Source: Acinetobacter lwoffii (GTDB lineage: Bacteria; Pseudomonadota; Gammaproteobacteria; Pseudomonadales; Moraxellaceae). Taken from it: 64,000 nt of DNA. Within the stretch, counting starts at the first letter, position 1. Each line of letters begins with the position of its first letter. A model generated the notes under the pieces. The model did no database searches. It saw only the letters and a list, made by a program, of their open reading frames with translations, and was not told where the DNA came from. Positions 32,790 to 41,947 of this stretch are shown in pieces. The position numbers and the translations under genes were made by a program. The stretch spans positions 16,675 to 80,674 of the forward strand of contig NZ_JAMXXP010000011.1 of assembly GCF_024129355.1 (NCBI RefSeq), given 5' to 3'.

Positions 32790-35700
32790 TCAAGCCACTG
32801 GTGCCAACGTAAACAACACCTGCCCCGTTTTTACCGTCTGCCCTTTTTCAATGGTAATTGCATCCACACGCATACGCTCAGGTGCAATAATTGGTATCTC
32901 AATCTTCATCGCTTCAATCACAGCTAAGGTCGCACCTTCTTCCACAATATCGCCTGACTGACATTCAATTTTCCAAATCGAACCCGGCATATGTGATTCC
33001 ACCGCACAACCACCTTCAGGCACTTCTACACCTTCACCATCATCCACAGCATCTAAACTTTCAGACACATATTCCGCAAGACCTGCTTCATGCCAGCGAC
33101 GGCGCTCTGCATCAAAGTTGGCTTGTTGAACCGCTTTAAAAGCAGAAATGGACTCTTGATTTTCATTTAAGAAATCATTGTACTCTTTAAGGTTGAGTAC
33201 ACCGTCTTCAATGCGTAGTTTTAAACGACCTGCTTTAAAGTCCTCACGCATGTGCATCAACTCGGACTCAGACACTTCATAAAACTTAATTTGGTCAAAG
33301 AAGCGCAGTAACCACGGCATACCTTGTTCAAAGTCTGGGTTTTTACGGTAGCGTGACCACATTTGCGAAGTACGACCGACAAACTGATAACCACCCGGAC
33401 CTTCCATCCCATACACACACATATACGCACCGCCAATACCGACGGCATTTTCAGGTGTCCAAGTACGTGCAGGGTTATATTTAGTTGTCACCAAACGCTG
33501 ACGCGGATCAAGTGGCGTTGCCACAGGCGCACCCAAATATACATCGCCCAAGCCCATCACCAAATAACTGGCGTTATAGACCACATCTTTAACCGCTTGT
33601 TTATCTTTTAAGCCATTAATACGACGGATAAATTCGATATTGTCCGGACACCACGGTGCATCAGGGCGCACAGTTTGCATATAACGTTCAGTGGCAAGTT
33701 GAGTTTGTGAATCTTCCCACGCAAGCGGTAAATACACAGTACGTGATGGCACTTGCAATTCCGTCACATCAGGCAATTGCTCTTCAGCCACTTGAAGCAT
33801 ACGCAATAAATCAATTTGATCGAGCTGGGTCGAATCAAAATGGATTTGCAGTGAACGAATACCCGGTGTGAGGTCAATAATGCCTGGAATATTTTGCTCT
33901 TTGACCCATTGCATCAGTGCATGAATACGGAAACGCAAGTTTAAATCTAAAACCAGTTCGCCATATTCCACCAACATATAATTATTACCGGCAGGACGAT
34001 ACACCACATCAGGCGTACCATTTTGACCTTTTAAAGTATCTAAAATGGCAGATTTTAAGGTGCTGATTTCAGGATAGAACGACTCATCAAATGCCACAGC
34101 TTGCGTATCTTCAGCAGTTAATTGCGCATGATATTTTTCATTCAGCAATTTCGCTTGATGATAGCTGACAGGCACAAATTTGACTTTATCACCTGCTTTA
34201 AGCTGACCCAATTTCCAAAGCTCAGAATTGATCACCACCGCGGGACACACGAAACCGCCTAGGCTTGGACCATCTGGCCCCAAGATAATTGGCATATCAC
34301 CTGTAAAATCAATTGCCCCAATGGCATAGGCATTGTCATGAATATTCGATGGATGCAGACCTGCTTCGCCACCGTCTTGACGTGCCCATTCAGGTTTTGG
34401 ACCAATCAAACGGATACCGGTACGGCTTGAGTTAAAGTGAATTTCAAACTCGTTGGCAAAGAAAGTATCAATATCGTTTTTGGTAAAGAAATCAGGTGCG
34501 CCATGTGGACCATACATCACCGCAATTTCCCATGTATTTGAGAATATCGGGATTTGATCTTCGCTTAATGCGTTCACTTCATTGGATGTAAATGCTGTGA
34601 TTGGAAGCATATCGCCAATCAATAAATTACGCCCCGCATGACCGCCAAACTGACCCAAGGTAAAAGTCGCTTGTGAGCCTAAATATTCAGGCACATTCAG
34701 ACCACCTTTAATCCCGATATAAGTACGGCAACCTGTGGCGATCTTGCCACATTTCAGCATCTGACCTTTACGCACATTCACAGTTTGCCACATTGGGACA
34801 GCAACACCATCCAACGTCGATGGCATATCGCCACCTGCCAAGACAATTTGGCTATCGCAATGGAATTTTAAACTTGGTCCTTGGAGTGTACATTCTAAAC
34901 CTGCGGTATTGGGTGCATTGCCGAGCAATTGGTTCGCCACATTTAAAGACAGTGGATCAATCGCACCGGATGGTGGCACACCGACATCCCAATAGCCCAA
35001 ACGACCTGTGACATCTTGCACAGCGGTTTGAATACCCGCTTGTAACACTTCAATTTTTTGGGTTTTCCACTCGAATGTATTCAAAAAGCGTGTAGTTTGC
35101 GTGCCTGCTTTAAATACATCGCAGTCGATAATGTTTTGTAGATATTCAAGATTGGTTTCAATGCCGGCAACTTGGGTTTTAGCCAATGTTTCGGTCATGG
35201 CTTGAATTGCTGATTCACGATCATCTGCTGTGACAATGATTTTGGCAATCATCGGGTCATAGAATGATGAGACATTTGAACCTGTTTCTACCCAAGTTTC
35301 ATTACGCGCATTGGCATCGAACTCAACATGCGTCAAAAGTCCTGCACTTGGTTGGAAGTTTTTGATTGGATCTTCGGCATAAAGACGCACTTGAATTGAA
35401 TGTCCTTGTGACTCAAATTTTGATGTTGGTGCAACCCAATCGCCACTGCCTAAAGTCACCATCCATTCCACAAGATCGACACCAAAGACTTGTTCAGTAA
35501 CGCCATGTTCCACTTGTAGACGGGTATTCACTTCCAAAAAGTAGAATTCTTGTGTGTCAGTATCCATCACAAATTCAACCGTACCTGCCGAACGGTAATT
35601 CACCGATTGCATCAATTGAATCGCAACATTTTGGATGTAGGCACGTTGCGTATCGTTTAAGTGTGGTGCAGGCGTTTCCTCAATGACTTTTTGGTTACGA

Positions 35701-36410
35701 CGTTGCACCGAACAATCACGCTCGCCCAGTGCTAGAACTAAACCGTTGCCATCACCAAAGATTTGCACTTCGATATGACGAGCATTTTGTACGAATTTTT
35801 CTAAGTAAAGGCCTGCATCTTTAAAGTTGGCTTGCGCTAAATAAGACACGGTTGCATAAGCTTCTTTCAGCTCCTCCGCATTCCACACCAAACGCATGCC
35901 AATACCACCACCACCTGCGGTACTTTTCAGCATCACAGGATAGCCAATACGCTCAGCCTCAAGCAGGGCTTCAGCTTCATCAGCCAATAATTGGCTACCT
36001 GGCAATAACGGTACATTGGCTTGAATCGCCAATTCACGTGCAGTGTGTTTCAGACCAAATGCTTTCATTTGCTCGGCATTTGGGCCCAAGAACACAATGC
36101 CTTGTGCTTCACAGAGATTACAGAATTCGGCATTTTCAGACAGGAATCCATAGCCCGGATGAATCGCTTGCGCACCGGTATGTTTGGCCACTTCTAAGAT
36201 TTTATCGACATTCAGATAGCTTTGGCTTGCAGGTGCATCACCAATAAAGACCGCTTCATCAGCTAAAGTCACATGCAAGGAATCACGATCTGCTTCCGAA
36301 TACACCGCAACCGATTGGATGCCTAATTTTTTAAGGGTACGGATGACACGACAAGCAATTGCACCACGGTTGGCGATGAGAACTTTATTAAACCCATATT
36401 TTAAAGTCAT
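32790..36410 (-). CDS. Biotin-dependent guanidine (urea-type) carboxylase
   Basis: The 1206-residue enzyme has an N-terminal biotin carboxylase (VLIANRGAIACRVI, TAGGGGIGMR, EVNTRLQVEHGVTE) to about residue 450, two KipA/KipI-like carboxyltransferase halves (GGIDPLSL-type region from about 480; NPARTWTPENAVGIGG near 1010) and a C-terminal biotinyl domain with EAMKIEI near residue 1183. Family members carboxylate urea or guanidine at the expense of ATP. A guanidine-I riboswitch and the two DUF1989 genes upstream argue for guanidine: carboxyguanidine would be deiminated to allophanate and split by AtzF. The ATG at 36410 is 4 nt past the preceding stop. Confidence 0.9.
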   Translation of the reverse strand: MTLKYGFNKVLIANRGAIACRVIRTLKKLGIQSVAVYSEADRDSLHVTLADEAVFIGDAPASQSYLNVDKILEVAKHTGAQAIHPGYGFLSENAEFCNLCEAQGIVFLGPNAEQMKAFGLKHTARELAIQANVPLLPGSQLLADEAEALLEAERIGYPVMLKSTAGGGGIGMRLVWNAEELKEAYATVSYLAQANFKDAGLYLEKFVQNARHIEVQIFGDGNGLVLALGERDCSVQRRNQKVIEETPAPHLNDTQRAYIQNVAIQLMQSVNYRSAGTVEFVMDTDTQEFYFLEVNTRLQVEHGVTEQVFGVDLVEWMVTLGSGDWVAPTSKFESQGHSIQVRLYAEDPIKNFQPSAGLLTHVEFDANARNETWVETGSNVSSFYDPMIAKIIVTADDRESAIQAMTETLAKTQVAGIETNLEYLQNIIDCDVFKAGTQTTRFLNTFEWKTQKIEVLQAGIQTAVQDVTGRLGYWDVGVPPSGAIDPLSLNVANQLLGNAPNTAGLECTLQGPSLKFHCDSQIVLAGGDMPSTLDGVAVPMWQTVNVRKGQMLKCGKIATGCRTYIGIKGGLNVPEYLGSQATFTLGQFGGHAGRNLLIGDMLPITAFTSNEVNALSEDQIPIFSNTWEIAVMYGPHGAPDFFTKNDIDTFFANEFEIHFNSSRTGIRLIGPKPEWARQDGGEAGLHPSNIHDNAYAIGAIDFTGDMPIILGPDGPSLGGFVCPAVVINSELWKLGQLKAGDKVKFVPVSYHQAKLLNEKYHAQLTAEDTQAVAFDESFYPEISTLKSAILDTLKGQNGTPDVVYRPAGNNYMLVEYGELVLDLNLRFRIHALMQWVKEQNIPGIIDLTPGIRSLQIHFDSTQLDQIDLLRMLQVAEEQLPDVTELQVPSRTVYLPLAWEDSQTQLATERYMQTVRPDAPWCPDNIEFIRRINGLKDKQAVKDVVYNASYLVMGLGDVYLGAPVATPLDPRQRLVTTKYNPARTWTPENAVGIGGAYMCVYGMEGPGGYQFVGRTSQMWSRYRKNPDFEQGMPWLLRFFDQIKFYEVSESELMHMREDFKAGRLKLRIEDGVLNLKEYNDFLNENQESISAFKAVQQANFDAERRRWHEAGLAEYVSESLDAVDDGEGVEVPEGGCAVESHMPGSIWKIECQSGDIVEEGATLAVIEAMKIEIPIIAPERMRVDAITIEKGQTVKTGQVLFTLAPVA

Positions 36411-36414
36411 AGTC

Positions 36415-37065
36415 TTATACCTCGCCTTCACGGACAATCAGTTGAATTTTTGTTGGGTTATAGGCATTACATGGGTTATTTAGTTGTGGGCAGTTTGAGA
36501 TCAACACAATCAAATCCATCTCAGCTTTAATTTCCACATATTTGCCCGGTGCAGAAATCCCATCATCAAATTTCAGGTGACCATCTGAAGTTACAGGTAC
36601 ATTCATAAAAAAATTAATATTTGGACCGATATGGCGCACATTCAGACCATGCTTTTTCGCAATCGGATGTTGTGACAATGCAATCATGAAATTGTTACGG
36701 CAACTGTGCATTGGATATTTATCATGCGCATAACGAACCGTGTTACTTTCACATGAACATGCACCGCCTAAAGTATCGTGGCGACCGCAGTTGTCATCAT
36801 GAATACTCGCAATTTTATTGCCAAAGTTGGTATATAAAGTCATACCTTTTTCTAGATAAATTTGACCGTTCATCGCCAAAGTATCGGTTGCGCTATAACG
36901 CTCTTCAGGGTTATGTGCGGAAATAAACAAAGTATCCACCGCTTGATTACCTTCAAGATCAACAATACGGAAATACTGGCCTTTTTTGACTTCACACATC
37001 CATGCTTCACCGGCAGGACAAACTTCGCTAAGTACTGATTTTTCTATATTTACGAGTGCAGTCAT
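36415..37065 (-). CDS. DUF1989 protein, urea-carboxylase-associated protein 2 / carboxyguanidine deiminase subunit
   Basis: The 216-residue protein is the second of a pair always found with urea-type carboxylases. CNNFM-type motif SCRNNFMIALSQH, the GRHDTLGGACSCESN cysteine cluster and NINFFMNVPVT are visible and suggest a metal site. In guanidine degraders the pair forms carboxyguanidine deiminase, which releases ammonia and gives allophanate. AAGGGG is spaced for the ATG at 37065 rather than 37071. The stop precedes the carboxylase start by 4 nt. Confidence 0.85.
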   Translation of the reverse strand: MTALVNIEKSVLSEVCPAGEAWMCEVKKGQYFRIVDLEGNQAVDTLFISAHNPEERYSATDTLAMNGQIYLEKGMTLYTNFGNKIASIHDDNCGRHDTLGGACSCESNTVRYAHDKYPMHSCRNNFMIALSQHPIAKKHGLNVRHIGPNINFFMNVPVTSDGHLKFDDGISAPGKYVEIKAEMDLIVLISNCPQLNNPCNAYNPTKIQLIVREGEV

Positions 37066-37076
37066 GATCATTCCCC

Positions 37077-37814
37077 TTAAGCAGTTAAAGCGTAGTAGCG
37101 GTTATTATTTTGAAACGCTCGCTGATTTTGCGGGCATGAATCACGGCAGACATCGGTGTCGGCTAAAGGCAGTGCTTTAAACAGTGAGAGTTGAATATTG
37201 GCAGGCGCATATTCATGACTGTTATCTAGCGCATGTGGTGCGCTGGATAAAAACACCAAACAATCCATTTCAAAGCGTAGTTCAATCACTTGATTGGTAT
37301 TGTCAGACTTCACATAAGATAAGTTGCCGTTGTCATCTGGCTGAACTTTAGAGAATAAATTTAAAGTATTGCTAAGATCCGTCGCAGATAAGCCAAATTT
37401 GGTCATCTCTAAAAGCAGACTGTCTTTGCCATTGCGGTACATGTCATTACGCGCATCTTGGAAAGTTTGGGTGCCAAATTGCGCTTCAATTTGTTGTACT
37501 GTACTTGGCGCACAAAACGTATCATTCCAACCATGATCATCTTTAACAATAGAAATCATCGCACGTCCTAAATCAGACGCTAAAATATGCCCTGTACTTA
37601 AAAATGCCGTGTGTTGTGCTTTTAAGCTGTCTGGCATGTTATAGGCTTCAAGCTTGTCTTCGCTATTTACACAAAACAGTGAAACATTGGCATTCGCGCC
37701 TAAAGATTTGAGTTGTAAAACTGCGCCACGCTGAATGCGTGCTGACCAGTGATGGCCACCCGGTAAACGTTCAGTCCAGAGGACTTGATCTTCGTGATAA
37801 GTTATTGTGCTCAT
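37077..37814 (-). CDS. DUF1989 protein, urea-carboxylase-associated protein 1 / carboxyguanidine deiminase subunit
   Basis: The 245-residue first member of the pair has GGHHWSARIQRGAVLQLKSL near the start, then GRAMISIVKDDHGWNDTFCA and QDARNDMYRNGKDSLLLEM, parallel to the second member, so the two likely form a heterodimer. Start choice is uncertain: ATG 37814 (MSTITYHED) fits the family best, ATG 37820 is also possible. It is the first gene after the guanidine-I riboswitch. Confidence 0.85.
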   Translation of the reverse strand: MSTITYHEDQVLWTERLPGGHHWSARIQRGAVLQLKSLGANANVSLFCVNSEDKLEAYNMPDSLKAQHTAFLSTGHILASDLGRAMISIVKDDHGWNDTFCAPSTVQQIEAQFGTQTFQDARNDMYRNGKDSLLLEMTKFGLSATDLSNTLNLFSKVQPDDNGNLSYVKSDNTNQVIELRFEMDCLVFLSSAPHALDNSHEYAPANIQLSLFKALPLADTDVCRDSCPQNQRAFQNNNRYYALTA

Positions 37815-37842
37815 ATGCATCGATCCCAATCTTTACGGTTTA

Positions 37843-37943
37843 CCTCCCGGGCTTTTATCCCTCCGTGTAGCGAGCGGTGTTTCCTTTCGCCGTGAACTCT
37901 CGGTCGCAGACCTACATGAATCTTCATGTATCGGAACCCTAGA
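37843..37943 (-). promoter_or_regulatory. Guanidine-I (ykkC) riboswitch
   Basis: The minus strand contains the class-defining blocks in order: CTAGGGTTCCGA, then GGTCTG and CCGAGAG, AAAGGAAACACCG and finally ACGGAGGGATAAAAGCCCGGGAGG. These conserved stretches are diagnostic of ykkC subtype 1, the guanidine-binding class. It begins about 14 nt after the predicted sigma-54 start and ends 29 nt before the first DUF1989 ATG. No separate terminator stem with a T-run is evident, so control may be translational. Confidence 0.93.
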
Positions 37944-37967
37944 TCACTTTATGATTGAGTAGATAGA

Positions 37968-37983
37968 TGCAAAGGACGTGCCA
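37968..37983 (-). promoter_or_regulatory. Sigma-54 promoter of guanidine carboxylase operon
   Basis: The minus strand reads TTGGCACGTCCTTTGCA, a full consensus -24/-12 element with GG-N10-GC spacing. Nitrogen limitation and guanidine would therefore both be needed for expression. Confidence 0.82.
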
Positions 37984-38085
37984 AACTGGTAATACTATTT
38001 TTTATATTCGTAATACTTTTTTTGAGTTGGAGCTGATCAATTCAGGTGCAAGGCTCTGAAAAAGGCATCAAGATGTACCAAAATA

Positions 38086-38110
38086 AAAAAATCCCGGCTT
38101 GAACCGGGAA
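38086..38110 (-). terminator. Terminator after LysR gene
   Basis: TCCCGG and CCGGGA arms enclose CTTGAA (38092-38109); on the minus strand seven T residues follow. It lies 50 nt past the LysR stop and upstream of the guanidine operon promoter. Confidence 0.85.
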
Positions 38111-38159
38111 TTGTAAAATCTAGAGATGAGAACTCAATCAAACTATTTAAGCGGTAGAG

Positions 38160-39053
38160 CTATTTACTTAAAATCTCATGCAGCATATTACGTAACCATT
38201 GATGACTGGTTTTATGATGACAAGACATATGCCAGTACTGCTTCACAGAATAGGTCGGGAACGCAATTGGTGCATTAAAAATCTTGAGATTGCCACGCGA
38301 TAGTAATACTTCGCTCAAATAATAAGGTACAGTCGCAATTGCATCGGTTTCTTGTACCACCAGCCCTACCCCCAGATAACTGGGCAGACGCATCAAAATG
38401 TCACGCTTGAGTTCCAGATTCAGCAATTCATTTTCAATATGGTAATGCCCCATCCCGGCATCAATATCGATATGGGTTTCACGTAAATACTCTTCGGTCG
38501 TGATGCAGTCACCCGTTAGTCGCGGATGGTCTTTCGCCGCGATCACCACATAATACTGTTCAAACAGTTTCTGCTGATAAAAGCCATTCTCCAGATTTGG
38601 CAAGAAGCCTAAAGCCAGATCAATCTCGCCATTGGCCATCTGATAACTGGTTTCAGAGGTAATCGGACGCACATTCAGACGGATATGGGATGCATGCTGC
38701 TTCAGATACTGTGAAATTTTTGGCAATAACACCAGATGCGATACATCGGTCATCGCCAGTGTAAAGCGCTGCTGTGAAGTGACCTGATCAAAATTGATCG
38801 TAAAATTATTGATTGCTTCAACTTTGCTCAGTGCTTCACTGACCAAGGGAAAGAGCTGTTTGGACAGGTCTGTCGGCAGCATTTCATTGCCAATACGTAA
38901 AAATAAAGGATCACCATAATGCTGGCGAATTTTATTCAGCAGATTGCTCACCGCAGGCTGGCTCATATCTAAATGATCGGCTGCCTGGGATACGTTTTTA
39001 AATTTATAGACATAATAAAAAATACTGAGCAATTTACAGTCAAGTTCAAACAC
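38160..39053 (-). CDS. LysR-family transcriptional regulator
   Basis: The 297-residue protein has an N-terminal winged helix (KNVSQAADHLDMSQPAVSNLLNKIRQHYGDPLFLR, in parts) and a substrate-binding-like C-terminal domain of the NahR/NodD/LeuO subgroup. It diverges from the HAD gene at 39335 with about 280 bp between, which holds nothing I can name. It may control that gene or itself; a role in guanidine genes is possible from position only, because the operon downstream has its own promoter and riboswitch. Confidence 0.88.
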   Translation of the reverse strand: MFELDCKLLSIFYYVYKFKNVSQAADHLDMSQPAVSNLLNKIRQHYGDPLFLRIGNEMLPTDLSKQLFPLVSEALSKVEAINNFTINFDQVTSQQRFTLAMTDVSHLVLLPKISQYLKQHASHIRLNVRPITSETSYQMANGEIDLALGFLPNLENGFYQQKLFEQYYVVIAAKDHPRLTGDCITTEEYLRETHIDIDAGMGHYHIENELLNLELKRDILMRLPSYLGVGLVVQETDAIATVPYYLSEVLLSRGNLKIFNAPIAFPTYSVKQYWHMSCHHKTSHQWLRNMLHEILSK

Positions 39054-39334
39054 AGAAATACATTTCCTTTAACTTTCTCATCATTCGGACAGGTCTTTCA
39101 TCCGCATAAGTCTATTGAGGTTCAGATTAAAATATAACACTTCGCAACTATTTTCAGGATTAAACTCGCTGTAATTTTCCGTAAATAAATACTTTTGCCA
39201 GATGAATAAATCCATTAAAAAGTACCTTAGTGTAAAATTTCCAGCCCGGTTTGCTCAGGTCAGTTAAACATTTAAATCGTATGCGATATACTCAGCCGCA
39301 CTGAATAAATGGTAAAAATACAGAGAAATCTTCT

Positions 39335-40045
39335 ATGTTTCAGGGTAAAAAACTGGTCTGTTTTGATCTGGATGGTACGTTGATTGATTCTGTGGGCATC
39401 TGGAATCAGGTCGATGCAGCCCTGATTGATGAGCTCTCCAACAGAAAAGTCGATTTACATGAGATTCAGCAACAGCGCGATCTTCAGCTTACCGCCTTGA
39501 GACATATGTCAGATCCTTATCTGGAATATTGTGGATTTTTAAAAGAACAATACGGTTTTAAACCAGCTAAAGAAGAGGTAAAAAATCGCCGTTATACAAT
39601 TTCCCGACATTTTCTGGATGATATCGTCGAGTTAAAACCTCAGGCAGATCTCCTGATTCAGGCTTTAAAACAGCAACAGATATCTCTGGCTTTGACCACC
39701 ACCACCAGTTTATTCAATGTACAGCGCTATCAGGATAACAATCGAAATATTAATTCTAAAATCAGCTTTGAGGATAATTTTGCCTTGATTCTCACCCGTG
39801 AAAATGTCCAGAACATTAAACCTCATCCCGAGGTTTACCTGAATGTTTTGCAAGTGTTTAACCTTCGACCTGAGGAATGTCTAATTATTGAAGACTCTTT
39901 GGTCGGTGTAGAAGCAGCAAATCATGCAGGCATCGAGGTGGTGGCAATTTATGATCAGCACTCCGCTCATGAAATAGATTTGATCAAAGCCAAAGCGAAT
40001 TATTTTGTCGAGGATTTTGCTGAATTATTGAGTTTCATTCAATAA
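39335..40045 (+). CDS. HAD-superfamily phosphatase, phosphoglycolate-phosphatase-like
   Basis: The 236-residue protein has all four HAD motifs: FDLDGTLIDS with Asp11 and Asp13, the TTTT block near 125, Lys in NIKPHPEVY and the acidic IIEDSLVGVEAA. A helical cap sits between motifs I and II (subclass I). It hydrolyses a small phosphorylated metabolite; which one is unclear (Gph, beta-phosphoglucomutase and YniC-like enzymes look alike). Confidence 0.85.
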   Translation: MFQGKKLVCFDLDGTLIDSVGIWNQVDAALIDELSNRKVDLHEIQQQRDLQLTALRHMSDPYLEYCGFLKEQYGFKPAKEEVKNRRYTISRHFLDDIVELKPQADLLIQALKQQQISLALTTTTSLFNVQRYQDNNRNINSKISFEDNFALILTRENVQNIKPHPEVYLNVLQVFNLRPEECLIIEDSLVGVEAANHAGIEVVAIYDQHSAHEIDLIKAKANYFVEDFAELLSFIQ

Positions 40046-40060
40046 AAACATCCACTAAAA

Positions 40061-40095
40061 AAGATGCCATGAAATATCCTTATTCATGACATCTT
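40061..40095 (-). terminator. Terminator after the lipoprotein gene
   Basis: AAGATGCCATGAA pairs with TTCATGACATCTT (one mismatch) around a 9-nt loop. On the minus strand six T residues follow. It may also slow transcription leaving the HAD gene. Confidence 0.75.
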
Positions 40096-40127
40096 GAATA
40101 CTATTTGTGGCTTAAAAATCTTACTGC

Positions 40128-40478
40128 CTATTTGGCTTTTTTATAGATTGAGCCAGAACCAACCAGATTTCCGGTTTTCTCATCGATTGCGAAATCGACC
40201 ATACCTGCACCTGCGTTCAACTGAAGCATGCCATTTTCGTTCACTGCAGCGGGCATTGGATTCTTTTTCTCGGTTTTACCGGTTTCCTTATCTTTGATCG
40301 TATTGGTAATCAGATAATTTTCACCATTTTTTGAAATAACCAGAATATTTTCAAGTTTTGGATTTTCCACGGTGTTTTTCCAGTTGCCCTGATAATCTGG
40401 TGCGGGTGCTTCAGTGGTGTTACAAGCAGTTAAAAGTACTAATAATGGAATTGCTGAAAAATATTTAAGATGTTTCAA
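40128..40478 (-). CDS. Small predicted lipoprotein
   Basis: The 116-residue protein has a lipoprotein signal (MKHLKYFSAIPLLVLLTAC) with the lipobox LTAC and Cys19 as the modified residue. The remainder (YQGNWKNTVENPKLENILVISKNG, then charged repeats) looks like a small beta domain; I recognise no family. It is monocistronic and faces the HAD gene. Confidence 0.75.
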   Translation of the reverse strand: MKHLKYFSAIPLLVLLTACNTTEAPAPDYQGNWKNTVENPKLENILVISKNGENYLITNTIKDKETGKTEKKNPMPAAVNENGMLQLNAGAGMVDFAIDEKTGNLVGSGSIYKKAK

Positions 40479-40674
40479 AACCGAGACCTTAAGTGTAACG
40501 ACGCGGCCATTATAGAGAGAAGCACTTAGGGCTGAAGCAGGTTGTTGTAGGCAAAGCGTTTCAGCAGTACTGGATCTGTTTTGCTTTCGTCATTTTTTGA
40601 AATCTGTATCCATATTTTATTCATAAACAGAATCATTCTAATGATATTGAATCTGATAAAACTCAAAAAAAATT

Positions 40675-40703
40675 CCTCAATAGACCATCCAAATCTATTG
40701 AGG
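40675..40703 (-). terminator. Terminator after desaturase gene
   Basis: CCTCAATAGA and TCTATTGAGG arms (10 bp) enclose nine bases; on the minus strand a run of eight T follows. It ends the ferredoxin reductase-desaturase unit. Confidence 0.9.
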
Positions 40704-40738
40704 ATTACCAAAACGGTGAATAAGTAACGCTTAAAAAA

Positions 40739-41905
40739 TTATGACAATAGTTTCGCTTTAAAGTAGTTGAATACAGATTTGGCAGCATGGGTTTTTTCAA
40801 CCACCTGCTCAGTCCAGTGATTCGGTAGAGAACATTTAGCGAGACCTACCCATACAGTAGAAAACTGTTTCATAAAGCTGGCTTCGTTATAATGAATGCC
40901 ATATTCTGCACAGAGCGCTTTGATTTTTGGCGCAACCTGCGCATAGCGATTGGCGGGCATGTCTGGGAATAAATGATGCTCAATCTGATGGCTCAAATTG
41001 CCACTCAAGATATGTAGCCAGGTTGTTCCACTAAAATTGCTCGAACCACGAATCTGGCGTAAATACCACTCGGCACGGGTTTCATTGTCGGTATTGTCCA
41101 TTTCAAAGGTTTCAGCATCTTCAGTGAAATGACCGTTAAAAATGACGGCAGAAGCCCATAGACTGCGAATCACATTGGCCACCGCATTTCCGGTAAATAC
41201 CGGAATGGCATTTGGCCCGGCAATGATCGGGAAAAATACATAATCTTTTAACACCTGACGGCGCATTTTTTGGCGCAAAGGTGCTGCTTCTTCCCAGACT
41301 TCTTTCCAGGTCTTTGTTTTATAAGCAATCACATCTTCCAGATGCAGGCGTTGCAAGCCAACATACCATTCGAAAAATACCATTAACTGAATGCCCAGTG
41401 GAATATTAAACAGAAAGCGTGGTTCCCACTTTTGCGATTCACTGACCCGAATCAGACCATAACCGACATCATGATCCATTCCGACGATATTGGTATAGGT
41501 ATGATGAATATAGTTGTGCGTATATTTCCAGTCATCGCCGGTTGAAATCGTATCCCAATCATACGTCACCCCATTCAGACTCGGATCATTCATCCAGTCA
41601 AACTGGCCATGCATGACATTGTGGCCGAGTTCCATATTTTCCACGATTTTGGAAAGACCGAGCAGACCTGTCCCTGCCAGCCATACTGGTGGCAACCAGC
41701 CGGCAAACATCAGCATGCCACGTGAGGCAATTTCACTATAGCGGACAAAGTTGCGGATTTTATAAATATATTCGGCGTCTTTTTCCCCCAGATCATCCAT
41801 GACCTCGCGGCGGATCGCATCGACTTTGGCACCGAATTCCTCAATCTGTTCCGGACTGAGAAATTGGCTTTTGCTATGTCGTTTAAAATCAATTTGCATA
41901 TTCAT
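40739..41905 (-). CDS. Membrane fatty-acid (acyl-lipid) desaturase
   Basis: The 388-residue integral membrane protein has the three histidine boxes of di-iron desaturases: HNVMHGQ near residue 97, HNYIHHTYTN near 130 and HQIEHHLFP near 310. Two pairs of hydrophobic helices separate them. It introduces a double bond into membrane acyl chains, with electrons from the ferredoxin-reductase encoded 42 nt upstream. The start may be MNMQ at 41905 or the second Met at 41899. Confidence 0.92.
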   Translation of the reverse strand: MNMQIDFKRHSKSQFLSPEQIEEFGAKVDAIRREVMDDLGEKDAEYIYKIRNFVRYSEIASRGMLMFAGWLPPVWLAGTGLLGLSKIVENMELGHNVMHGQFDWMNDPSLNGVTYDWDTISTGDDWKYTHNYIHHTYTNIVGMDHDVGYGLIRVSESQKWEPRFLFNIPLGIQLMVFFEWYVGLQRLHLEDVIAYKTKTWKEVWEEAAPLRQKMRRQVLKDYVFFPIIAGPNAIPVFTGNAVANVIRSLWASAVIFNGHFTEDAETFEMDNTDNETRAEWYLRQIRGSSNFSGTTWLHILSGNLSHQIEHHLFPDMPANRYAQVAPKIKALCAEYGIHYNEASFMKQFSTVWVGLAKCSLPNHWTEQVVEKTHAAKSVFNYFKAKLLS

Positions 41906-41947
41906 GGGAGCACCTTCTTATAGTTTAATTAATGGCTTATCAATAGT

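Noticed and set aside
36415..37814. Reading the DUF1989 pair and carboxylase as a urea pathway
   Set aside because: Not excluded, but the guanidine-I riboswitch directly upstream makes guanidine the better reading.
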